Origin: Minicystis rosea
GTDB taxonomy: Bacteria; Myxococcota_A; Polyangia; Polyangiales; Polyangiaceae
NCBI GenBank assembly: GCA_001931535.1
Contig: CP016211.1
Location: 15,205,501 to 15,269,500 of the forward strand
Direction of reading: 5' to 3'
Length of the DNA stretch: 64,000 nucleotides
The position numbers were made by a program, and so were the translations under genes. Positions 17,306-26,020 of the stretch are shown one piece after another. The notes below the pieces were generated by a model. It searched no databases, had not been told where the DNA came from, and saw nothing but the letters and a program-made list of their open reading frames with translations. The stretch's first letter is position 1; every line of letters starts with the position of its first letter.

Positions 17306-19051
17306 ATGGGAGATAGGGGGCGCGTGTCCGCCTTCGATCCTGCCGCTCTTCGCGCCTCGTACGCGCAGTACTCGGCGCTCGAACACGCTCGCCAGCTCGC
17401 GAACGAACCGCTGAACCTGTTCTTCTGGGACAGCGCGCTCGCAGAAGTCGCGTGCTCGTACATGATCGGCATCGGCGCCGAATCGACACCACAAGAGTTG
17501 CTCTCGCTGACCCGGCGGGTGCTCTCCGAAGCCGACTCCTCGGGCGCGATCGACGAAGAGGCGGACGCCGACGAGGAGGGCCTGTTCCGCGCGGCATCGG
17601 CGATGAGCACACTCGCGCTCGCAGAATGGATCGCAACCGGTGAGCACCAGCGTGCGCTGTTCGACCGCGCGTATGCGTTCAGCTCGAGGTACTTCGCCCG
17701 TTCACGGAAGCAGAAGCCGTCCCTCAAGTACGGGGTCTTCTCGGTGGTGACCGCAGCGGTTGCAGCCGAGCGCTTCGACGATGCGAAGCGATTCCTCGAA
17801 TCGACGGTCCCCGACAAGAAGCTCGATCCCGCGAAGAGCAGGACCGTCGCCGAGCTCGCGCTCGCACTCGCGACGGTCCCCGCACCCCACACCGACGCGG
17901 CCGAGCGGTTTCTCCGCAGCAACCTCGCAGAGCGGCTCGAGCACGGCGGATACATCGACGCTGCCATGCAGCTCTATCTCGCGAGCGTCGCGAAGCTCCC
18001 GGGCTCGGCGCGCGAGCTGCTCGAGCGTGCCACGCAGTACGTCAGCTATCTCGCCGCAGCCGAGGCGAAGCGGGAGGGCGCGAAGGCGAAACCCCAGACC
18101 CGGAAGGCGCCGAAGTCGAAGCGCCCCGTGCCGCCGCCGGCACCTTCGCACCCGCGGCCCGCGCGGATCATTCCGTCGAGCGCAGGATTCGAAGACGCGG
18201 TCGCCCGCGTCGCGGCGGGACGCGGAAACAGCGACCACATCTGGCAGGAAACGCCGGATGGCTGGGCGGTGCAGATGCGCGGCTTCGCATCCCGCGACCG
18301 AGAGCTCATCTCGCGTCGCGACAGGCTCGTGGAGATCTTCGAATCCCGAACCGTGCCCGAAGCGCACACGTATCCGTCGCTCCAACGCGCGTCGTTGGAC
18401 GGTGCGACCCTCTCCGAATGCGCCCGGGCGAGCGGGCCCCTTCCACTCGAAGTCGCGTTCGCCCCCGCGGTCGACAACTGGGTCGACGGCCGCATGGTCC
18501 CGACGCCACCGAAGCTCTCTCGCAAGATCTGGAAGGACGCGCTCGCAGTCGGAGCGCTCGTCAACCTTCGCGCGATCAGCATCGATGCGCGCGAGTCCGC
18601 GAAGGAGCAGCTGGCGCGGGGTGACGAGCCTTATGCGATCACGCCCTCGTGGTTCTGGACCACGGCGCTCGCGGCGCAACTCGAAGCACTCGAAGTGATC
18701 GCAGATCCGCACGACCTCGGGACGAGTCTCTCGCTCTTCGACAGCAACCCGCGTTTGCGCGAGCTCGTCGTGTGGTTCGAGACCCGCTGGATCTTCACCG
18801 CTTGCTTCTGGTTCGAGCGCGCCGACGACGGCATGCACCTGCTGGTTCAAAGCGCGCGTTCACCGGTCACCGAGGAGTGGCGATCGCTGCTCGCCACCGT
18901 GCTTCCCCGCGCGACGGCCACGCGGTTGCGTCGCGTGGAGGTGACCGTGAAGAATCCTTCGGGCGCCGATGAGAGCGCGATCCGCGAGATGTTCGCGCCG
19001 CATGCGAACGTGGATGCCGTTCATATCGGCGCGGCGCTGCGCGAGCTTTGA
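17306..19051 (+). CDS. Uncharacterised cytoplasmic protein
   Basis: The product has 581 residues with no signal peptide. The first 260 or so are helical (RASYAQYSALEHARQLANEP, then AMSTLALAEWIATGEHQRAL), reminiscent of immunity-protein or TPR-like helical folds but not assignable. A Lys/Pro-rich hinge at about residues 265-295 (KAKPQTRKAPKSKRPVPPP) links to a second domain of about 280 residues without a recognised motif, though repeated LR-type stretches (LRAISIDAR, LEVIADPHDLG, LRRVEVTVK) hint at leucine-rich-repeat-like strands, as in myxobacterial TIGR02996-type proteins. A GTG at 17324 has a better Shine-Dalgarno match than ATG 17306. Confidence 0.7.
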   Translation: MGDRGRVSAFDPAALRASYAQYSALEHARQLANEPLNLFFWDSALAEVACSYMIGIGAESTPQELLSLTRRVLSEADSSGAIDEEADADEEGLFRAASAMSTLALAEWIATGEHQRALFDRAYAFSSRYFARSRKQKPSLKYGVFSVVTAAVAAERFDDAKRFLESTVPDKKLDPAKSRTVAELALALATVPAPHTDAAERFLRSNLAERLEHGGYIDAAMQLYLASVAKLPGSARELLERATQYVSYLAAAEAKREGAKAKPQTRKAPKSKRPVPPPAPSHPRPARIIPSSAGFEDAVARVAAGRGNSDHIWQETPDGWAVQMRGFASRDRELISRRDRLVEIFESRTVPEAHTYPSLQRASLDGATLSECARASGPLPLEVAFAPAVDNWVDGRMVPTPPKLSRKIWKDALAVGALVNLRAISIDARESAKEQLARGDEPYAITPSWFWTTALAAQLEALEVIADPHDLGTSLSLFDSNPRLRELVVWFETRWIFTACFWFERADDGMHLLVQSARSPVTEEWRSLLATVLPRATATRLRRVEVTVKNPSGADESAIREMFAPHANVDAVHIGAALREL

Positions 19052-19109
19052 AGCGTTGACCCGGCTGGCCGAGGAGCCAGCATGGAGAGCCACTGGGGAC
19101 ATCGGGCCC

Positions 19110-19294
19110 CACCCTGGTAGCGCCTTCTGTGCGCGGGATCCGCGTACCGGACAGGACGCCTCGATATGGCTCTATCGTGATGAAATCACGATCCTACTCG
19201 ACAAACGAATCAGGAGCGTGGAAGGGCGATTACGTCAATCCGGGTGGGCGAGAGGCCTCTTGACTTCCGGATCCCGTTTGCATCGGCTATCCGC
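19110..19294 (+). repeat. Dispersed composite repeat, copy 5 (one 38-bp unit)
   Basis: This 185-bp copy is the clean reference form: one 38-bp unit, the body with a perfect ATCGTGAT/ATCACGAT stem, and the 3' end GGCTATCCGC. No further copies were seen to the right of 19.3 kb. Confidence 0.92.
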
Positions 19295-19367
19295 ACAAGC
19301 GCTCTCTTCGCTCGAGGACGGGTTGAAATCAGGGAGGCGATCCTCGGCTCCAGAGCCTGCAACGAAT

Positions 19368-19754
19368 TCAATGGCTACCGCAATTGATGATCGCGGCGGC
19401 ACAATGCATCTTCAGGCAGAGGTCGCAATCCGAATCCATGGGCTGGTGCACGCAAAGGCTGAATGCGCACGCGTCGGCGCAGAGGGAGGCCCCGCAACCG
19501 CAGCCGAAAAGGTCCTGGTAGAGCGGGGGGATCTTTTCGCTGTCGCAGAGGAGCACGCCTTGGGTGAGCGCCTCGGCGCAGCTGCCGACGCACCCTCCGC
19601 TGCTGCTGGTGCTACCGATGCCAGTCGTCGTGGTCGTGGCGCTGCCGCCGCCGGCGCCTCCCGACATGCCGACCACTTCCTCGCCGCCGCAAGCGCCCAG
19701 CGCGATTATCAGGCTCGTGCACAGCCCGAGAAAGAAAGCTCCGAATTCATGCAT
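19368..19754 (-). CDS. Small Cys-rich lipoprotein
   Basis: The product has 128 residues. The signal peptide ends IALGAC (Cys22), then a Gly/Ser/Thr linker, then a compact domain with about twelve Cys (CVGSCAEAL, FGCGCGASLCADAC, CDLCLKMHC) suggesting several disulfides or metal binding. The start ATG at 19754 overlaps the stop of the decayed VgrG frame (ATGCATGA), so translation coupling to that gene may once have existed. Function unknown. Confidence 0.75.
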   Translation of the reverse strand: MHEFGAFFLGLCTSLIIALGACGGEEVVGMSGGAGGGSATTTTTGIGSTSSSGGCVGSCAEALTQGVLLCDSEKIPPLYQDLFGCGCGASLCADACAFSLCVHQPMDSDCDLCLKMHCAAAIINCGSH

Positions 19755-20715
19755 ACGTGCTCGATATCATGAATCCGTGTCGGTGTGGCGCTCCCGGAGA
19801 CGCGAAGACCTGCTCTGCGATGACGGCTTGGTCGTGCACGAGGACGTGAGAGGCACGCCGGCGGAGATGTCGAGTCAGGCCCCCCAGCCCGCGGCGGAGG
19901 AGCGCGCGCCGATCCTCCCCCAACCGACGGCCCAGCGCCCACGTGGCGGGTGGGGGGAAGGAGGGGTTGCGAAAGTCGTAGTCGCGGATCAGGTGCGCGC
20001 CGGGGCGGACCTCGTGCGCGAGGCGGAGCTGGGTCGCGAACTCCATCTCCGCCTCCTCGTTGGGGCTGTCCACGAAGGGCAGCGGGGGGCCGGCGTGGAG
20101 CGCGTCGGAGAGGAGGAGCTGCGATCCGCCGCCGTCGTCCGGGAAGCAGAAGGCGATGCCCGCCTCCTCCAGGAGCCGGCAGAGGAAGGTGTAGTCGCTC
20201 TCGCCGTACTGAACCTTGAATTCCAGCTTGGGGTAGCTGTCCCGCTGGATCTCCCACGCGTGCGGGACCTCCCACTCGCCGAGGATCTGATCGACGATGT
20301 CGGGGATCGACTTGTGCTGGAAGACGCGGTGATTCTGCCGGTGCGAGAGCAGCCAGATGGTGGGCGCGATCCGCAGGTGATACGTCGACAGGCCCGTGGG
20401 CTCGGCCTGCACCTGCTCGATGAAGCTGACCACGCCGTTCCAGCGGCGCGTGGGCCGGAGGGCGTAGGCGAGGCCGCTCTGCACCGAGAAGGATCCGGGC
20501 TTGCCGATGAGCGACTCCAGATCGAGGTACGGGCTCGGCGATCGCGCCCAGACCGAGACCGTGAACGGCCCCGATGCGCTCCTCCACGGAGAAGCGACGG
20601 ACCGAGAGGGACTCTTCGGGCCGCGACCATACCGGCCGGCCGTCCGCGTCGGAAGGTCCGCCGCGCGCACGAAACGTGCTCCGATGAGATCCGATATCAA
20701 CCTGGACAGATGCTC
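19747..20715 (-). pseudogene. vgrG: VgrG-type T6SS spike protein, N-terminal fragment with frameshifts
   Basis: The central 200 residues are clear VgrG/phage gp27-like sequence: FTVSVWARSPSPYLDLESLI, then YHLRIAPTIWLLSHRQNHRV, YPKLEFKVQYGESDYTFLCR and LLEEAGIAFCF. The expected N-terminal strand SLSVRRFSVEERIGA is in another frame and joins at a CCCC run near 20569-20572. After RDYDFRNPSFP (about 19970) the sequence loses similarity, so the gp5-like OB domain and needle are missing. VgrG proteins have 600 or more residues; this is about 270. No other T6SS gene is in the window, so it is an orphan remnant. Confidence 0.75.
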
Positions 20716-20743
20716 TGGAGCGTTGTGGTCGCGGGCGTGCAGC

Positions 20744-21054
20744 TCAGCAGGTCGGGGTTGACCTGATCCAGTTCAGCCCGTTGCAGACCGCGGAGGCGTC
20801 GTAGGGGATGCAGGTGCAGCTCCCGATGTCGATGTCCTGCCCCGTTGCCCAGCAGCCGCAAAACTGCGACCCCGCGCCCTGTCCTGCGCAGTAGCCGTCG
20901 AAACAGGTCTTCATCATCCTCCGCATCAGCCAGGACACCCGCGCCCAGGAAGCGGAGCTCGCGGTCGCAGAGGGACGAGGAGGTAGGCCGGCTAGGCCGC
21001 CATCGCGCACAGCGCAGCCAGGCGGAACAGCATGATCAAGATCGCGTGACGCAT
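20744..21054 (-). pseudogene. Frameshifted small Cys-rich secreted protein
   Basis: An ATG at 21054 with a good GAAGGAAG ribosome site starts a signal peptide (MRHAILIMLFRLAALCAMAA), which stops at 20992. A second frame then gives a Cys-rich tail (MMKTCFDGYCAGQGAGSQFC, GCWATGQDIDIGSCTC) ending at 20744. Joined, they would make a typical small exported Cys-rich protein of about 100 residues. A single indel between about 20990 and 21010 separates them. Confidence 0.5.
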
Positions 21055-21080
21055 GTCGTGAGCTTCCTTCGACGTGCAAG

Positions 21081-23653
21081 TCACCATGAACCCGCGTTGG
21101 CGGCGCTCGCTCCAGCGGGAACGGTGACGTCGCCAAAGAGGCGTGCCAGATGGAGATCGGTGCCCTCCTCGCCGGCAATCTTCCGCACGCGGCCGATCTC
21201 TCTCGCGATGTCCCCGAGGCTTCCCTGGACCTCGGCCCAATGGGGGAGCCCGTTGGTGACGAGCTCGTGTCGGAGCAGTGCGAGCATTCGGCGCGCCGTC
21301 TCGCGCGTCACGATCACGGGCTGGCGCGCGAGGTGCTCTACCAGGACACGCGGATCGCTGGTCCCGACGATCGCGTCGCGGATGCTCTGGAGGTAGAGCG
21401 GATCGGTCAGTGGATCCGCGGGATCGACCTGGGTGAGGTAGGGGTTGCGGTCGAGCTGCCACCCAGACCGCATCGGCTTCTCGCCGCTGGCGAGCTTGAG
21501 GTAGCGCACGAGACGAGCGGCTGCCTCGACGCTCGTGTGCCTTGCCACGAAGAGCAGGCCCGGATCGATGCGGAACGCGCGCAGCCAGGCGTCTGCCTGT
21601 TCGGGCGTGGGAGCGATCCTGCCCCTCGTCCTTGCGATGAAGTCCTCGAGCCGGAACGCCGTCGAGCCGAGCGCGGAGATGATGGCGTTGATCCCAGGGA
21701 TCGCGGTCTCGCTCTCCGTGTAGCCGGCTTCACCGACGCCGCCGCCGAAACCGGAGAAGGCGCCAGCGATGCTCTGCACCGCGGAGGTCACGCTACTGAC
21801 CCCCTTTCCCACGGCGGAGATCACCTGCGGCACAGCGGAGACGATCTGGCCAACCTGCGAGGGAAGCATCGACGCAGTGCGCGCGGGAGCAGAACGACCT
21901 GGCGACCGCGGGCGCACCGAGCGACGCGGCGGCGGCATGCGCGGCCCACCGCGGGCCTTCTGCGGCCCTCGAATGCGCTTCGCGGCCCTCCGGTCCGCCC
22001 TCGCCGCCATGAGGCTCTCGGCTGTCGCCCGTGTGGCAGGGCCGAGCGCCGTGAGCGTCACGCCATCCCGACCCACGCGCCATCGCTGCGTGAGATTCCC
22101 CCCGCGAACGGTCGTCGTGATCGTGCTGCCGGGCCTGAAGCGTAGCCGTCGCGAGATTCGCACGACGGGCTTGGGGCGACCGGGAGTCGCGTGTCGGCGT
22201 TGCCACACGGTCTGTGGCGCGTCGCCCGCCGTCGCACCACTCGGCATCGGAACGCTGGGCACTGAGCTGCCCGGCATGGGATCGCTCGGCAGGGCACCGT
22301 CCGGCAGCGGGCCACCTGGCATCTGCTCGCCCGGCATCTGCTCGCCCGGCACCGCGCCGCCGGGCAAGTCGTCCTCGCCTGCGATCGGACCGCTCGGCGT
22401 TCGGCCGTCGAGCATCGCGCCACCGGGCACGTCATCGTCGCCCGGCATCGCGTCGCCATCGCCAGCGTCTTGACCTCCCTCCATCGGGTGCCACGTGGTG
22501 CCGTCGTCGTCGGAAACCTCCCACCCGTGGGACGTAGGCCGGCGCTGAAGCATGTGCGTGCGGTTGTGCGGCGGGAGATGGCCCAGGCTCGAGTTGGCGA
22601 TGCTCGGGTCAGCGACGAGCCACCGCCCCGCACTCTCATCCAGGATCTCGGCGCGCACGTGTGGGAAGCCGTCGACGCCCTTGAAGACCGGCGCGAGGCG
22701 CGCGGGTACACCGCACACCTGACAGAGCGCGAGGAGGAGGCGCGTCTTCGCGTCGCAATCACCGTAGCCGCGAAAGAGCACGACGGCGCTGCTGTCGAGC
22801 ACTTCGATGCCGTGTCGATTGCCGGAGCGGTCGTACCAAGCTGGGTCGCGCTGGTACCGCACGGCGAGCTGGCAGAAGCGCAGGATCGCTGCGCCGCGCC
22901 GCTCAGGCGGCAGCTTCATGAATTGGCGCGCCCAGGAAACGACCGCGGGGTCGCTGGTGTCGCGCGCTGCGGCCTCCACCATGTAACGGGCCTTGGCCTC
23001 GCGCCCTAGGAAGGTAACCCACAGCGCGCCGCCGCGTTGCTCGTAGCGCGCGCCAGCCGGGAGCTCTGGCCCCGGCGGCTCACCGTGCAGGAGGAGCCGC
23101 TTCGCCGCGTGGCCGATCCCGCGATCGACGTCGCCTTGCTCGACGTGGCCATCCCCGTTCTCGTCGAGCGCCTCGAACACGTCCGTGCGGCCGTCCCACG
23201 TGTGGCGGGAAACGGCATCGCCTGCTTCGCCTGCCAGGAGGTCCAGCCCACGGGGCCGAGCGCTTCGAGCAGCTCGTCCACCGTCAAGCGGTCGTCGCGG
23301 TCCCCGTCGAGCGCGTCCCAGATGACGGGGCTGCCGCCCCATTGCCAACGACGCATGCCCCAGCCCCAAGGGCCTCGCGGCCGCTCCCAGCTTCGTGCGC
23401 CCGCGCCGCGCCAACCGCCCGCGCTGCCGTGCCTGACGCCGTGTCCGCCGCCTCGCATGGCGTCACCGTACCAAGGAGCAGAGGCTTGCCCCTGCGCTCC
23501 TCCTCCGATTCGCTGGCAACGCCAGCATCGCCAGCACGGCACCGTCGGCACCCCCGGTGCCCTGGGGCGCCCGGTGGCCCCAGGAGCCCAAGGTACCCTG
23601 GGGCTCGCTGCGACGGCATGCGCAGCATCCGCGCCGCCAAGGTCGCCGTGCAT
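21081..23653 (-). CDS. EF-hand plus transglutaminase-like protein, with an apparent frameshift near 23250
   Basis: The C-terminal frame (21081 to about 23250) has an EF-hand loop (DENGDGHVEQGDV), then a transglutaminase-like core with the triad Cys (GYGDCDAKTRLLLAL), His (GFPHVRAEI) and Asp (WLVADPS). Next come a Pro/Gly-rich stretch of MPGxx units, an Arg-rich patch, a Gly/Ser/Val helix region (VGQIVSAVPQVISAVGKGVS) and a helical C-terminus. A first EF-hand (DALDGDRDDRLTVDELLEAL) and a Gly/Pro/Trp-rich start lie in another frame beginning at 23653, 20 bp after the neighbouring stop. The frames meet at C/G runs at 23241-23257. Possible role: peptide cleavage or crosslinking under calcium control, or a virion-associated protein; unproven. 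Confidence 0.6.
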
Positions 23654-23672
23654 CCACGTGGCGGCGTGCCAG

Positions 23673-25682
23673 CTACAGCGAGCCGGCGGCCAGTGCGCGC
23701 AACGCGTCCGGCGGGAACATCTTGAGCGCGAACGGGAGCGCCTCCCGCGGCAGCGCCCGAATGGCTTCAGCGATCCCGTCCGCCTTCGGGCCGATCTTCT
23801 TGCGCACGAGGCTCTCGATCTCGTCCGCTTTCATCTGGGTCAGCTTCGCCATCACTTCGTCCGAGATTCCCGGCGTCGCTTCCGGCGGCGGTACCTCGAA
23901 GGACTGCGGAAGTCGGATCGGCTCCGGGGGAGCTTCGCCAGCATCGACGACGGTTGCTTCGATGCCTCCCACGACGATGGTTCTCGCTCCGGCTTGAGGC
24001 TCTGCCTGCAAGGGCGGGGGCGGTGCGGGCACGGGGGCCTCCGGCGGCGGAGGTGAAGGCGGCGCGAGAGGCTCTTGAGCCGCGGCCTCGTGCGGCGGTG
24101 CCGAAGTCGATGCGGACTCGTGCATGGCGACAGACGTGGATGTTGGCTCGCTCGGCGTCGGCGTGGCCTCGTGCGGCGGCTCGACCTCGTGCGGCGGCGC
24201 GACAGCGTGCGGCGGCGTGACGTTTGCGCCCGGCCGTCGTCGCGGTCGCGCTCGGCGGTCTTGCGGCGGCGCCTCGGGTGCTGGCGCTGCGACCGCCTCC
24301 GCAGGCTCGGCCGGTGCATCGCGAAGCAGTTGGGCGAGTCGGACGCTCTTGCTCGGGTCGCTCCGCAGCTTCGCCGCGAGCTGCGCCAGTTCCTCGTCGT
24401 CCGAGAGCGGCGCTGGGAGCGCTGCTGTGACCGTCGACGGCGCGGGCGGCACCGCAGCGAGCGATGGTGCTGCGGGCGTCGCCGCGACCGATGGCTGCGG
24501 GATCGGTACGGTGGGCGTCGGGCGCGCGGGCGCGGGGACCGGAGGCGCGGGAGCGGGTGCGGCGATGACGGGTGCAGGGCCGAGCGCGAGCGCGGGCGCC
24601 GGCGCAGCGAGCTGGCGAAGAAGCTCGGGAGACGGGTCGACGACTTCGATCAAGCCCATCGCCGTCCGCATGACGATCCGGTTCTTGCGCGGCTTGGGCG
24701 GCTGTTCCTTCTCCGTTTCCTTCTCCTTGGTGCCGCCCTTGTCGAGGGCCGCGAGGCTCGTCACGAGCGACGTGACCTCGCCGAGCTCGCTGCCACCTCC
24801 GGCGACTTGGGCTGGCCCGCTGATCTCCCTCACCGCCTTGATCGTCTCGATCGTGTCCTTGATCCCGCTCGTGGGTTGCGGAGCTCCACGACCGAGCTTC
24901 GTGAGGACCTCCGCCAGGTCGGCGAGCCCCGGCTGCTTCTGCGTGAGCACGGCGGTGAGAAGCGTGTTTTGCGCGGCGGCCTGCGCCCTCGTCGTCTCCG
25001 CGCTCGCGTTGAGCACGGCGACCAAGCTCGAGTTGTCTTGCTTGTTGTCCTTGCTCAGGAGCGCCACGAGAACGTCGCTCGTGGCCTTCGTGCTCGCTGC
25101 CGACTGCGCGGCCATGTTTTGCATCATCGCCACGGCGAGCGTGTTATCGGGCGCGGGCGGTGGTGGCGGCGCCGGTCGGTTGATCATCGCCGTCGCCACC
25201 GACGAGAGCACGCCTCCGAGGGCTACGATGGCCTCGGCCAACGTTGGACCGCTCTGCACCGGCGGCGTTGGTGGCGCCGCCGCGGGCACCGCCGGCGCCG
25301 CAGACGTTGGCGCAGAGGGCATCTCTACCGGGTTGACCGCGAACGGCCTGCTCGCGCCGTCGAACACGATCCAGTCGTTTCCCCCCGGCGACTCTGCCTG
25401 CCACTGCATCTTGGCGTTGCGGCCCTTCGCCCGGTACTTGCCCCCGCCGAAGCGTCTGTAGACTTCGCCCCAGTTCGGCAAATCCGCTGCTTGGAACTGG
25501 TCCGGGCAGGTCTGCACCGTGCCATCCGGCATCACGCGCAAGAGCTGGATCCAGACGATGTCGCGTGTTTCGGGGCCGTCGTCATCGCGCGGGAACATCG
25601 CGTGGGGCTTGAAGGCGATCGGCTCGTCTTCTTCCTCGACCTCATCTCCTTCGACCTCGGGCTCGGCTGCTTCGTCCGCCAT
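23673..25682 (-). CDS. Pro/Ala-rich multidomain protein of unknown function
   Basis: The product has 669 residues. An acidic start (EVEGDEVEEEDE) leads into a folded domain at about residues 28-120 (AADLPNWGEVYRRFGGGKYR, then NDWIVFDGASRPF), a YxxxGGGxY pattern I associate with proteins of mobile elements. Then come a Pro-rich linker, a helical segment (residues 155-320, many Ala/Gln/Ser), a long Pro/Ala-rich region with PPHE repeats near residues 500-530, and a helical C-terminus (SDEVMAKLTQMKADEIESLV). No enzyme motif is seen. Upstream lies the 98-bp direct repeat; downstream the transglutaminase gene follows at 20 bp. Confidence 0.75.
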   Translation of the reverse strand: MADEAAEPEVEGDEVEEEDEPIAFKPHAMFPRDDDGPETRDIVWIQLLRVMPDGTVQTCPDQFQAADLPNWGEVYRRFGGGKYRAKGRNAKMQWQAESPGGNDWIVFDGASRPFAVNPVEMPSAPTSAAPAVPAAAPPTPPVQSGPTLAEAIVALGGVLSSVATAMINRPAPPPPPAPDNTLAVAMMQNMAAQSAASTKATSDVLVALLSKDNKQDNSSLVAVLNASAETTRAQAAAQNTLLTAVLTQKQPGLADLAEVLTKLGRGAPQPTSGIKDTIETIKAVREISGPAQVAGGGSELGEVTSLVTSLAALDKGGTKEKETEKEQPPKPRKNRIVMRTAMGLIEVVDPSPELLRQLAAPAPALALGPAPVIAAPAPAPPVPAPARPTPTVPIPQPSVAATPAAPSLAAVPPAPSTVTAALPAPLSDDEELAQLAAKLRSDPSKSVRLAQLLRDAPAEPAEAVAAPAPEAPPQDRRARPRRRPGANVTPPHAVAPPHEVEPPHEATPTPSEPTSTSVAMHESASTSAPPHEAAAQEPLAPPSPPPPEAPVPAPPPPLQAEPQAGARTIVVGGIEATVVDAGEAPPEPIRLPQSFEVPPPEATPGISDEVMAKLTQMKADEIESLVRKKIGPKADGIAEAIRALPREALPFALKMFPPDALRALAAGSL

Positions 25683-25726
25683 GTCGACGACGCTACGGAG
25701 CCTACAATCGCGATTTCAACCCTCAC

Positions 25727-26020
25727 TTGGACCCGGTTTCGTGCCGGCTCGGTCCCGGCTCAGTCCCGGCGATTTGCGGCATTTTCCGGCTACCGGCCGC
25801 GAACGCGCCCGAGGCGGGTCGCCAACCCGGAGCGAGGCGCAGGTGGTCAGACAGGACGAGCCCGCGACGCCTGTGCTTGGCACCCAGCTTCACACCGCTT
25901 CCGGCTTGGCATTCGAGCTCGATTGGGCCCGGTTTCGTGCCGGCTCGGTCCCGGCTCAGTCCCGGCGATTTGCGGCGTTTTCCGGCTACCGGCCACGAAC
26001 GCGCCCAAGGCGGGTCGCGA
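25727..26020. repeat. 98-bp direct repeat pair carrying an 11-bp iterated motif
   Basis: Copies at 25727-25824 and 25923-26020 are about 95% identical with a 196-bp period. Each contains three consecutive 11-bp units ending in CCGG (TTTCGTGCCGG, CTCGGTCCCGG, CTCAGTCCCGG). The right copy contains the stop codon and last 11 codons of the RadA-like ATPase gene; the left copy lies upstream of the Pro-rich gene. Bases 25683-25726 and 25825-25922 show nothing else. Confidence 0.9.
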
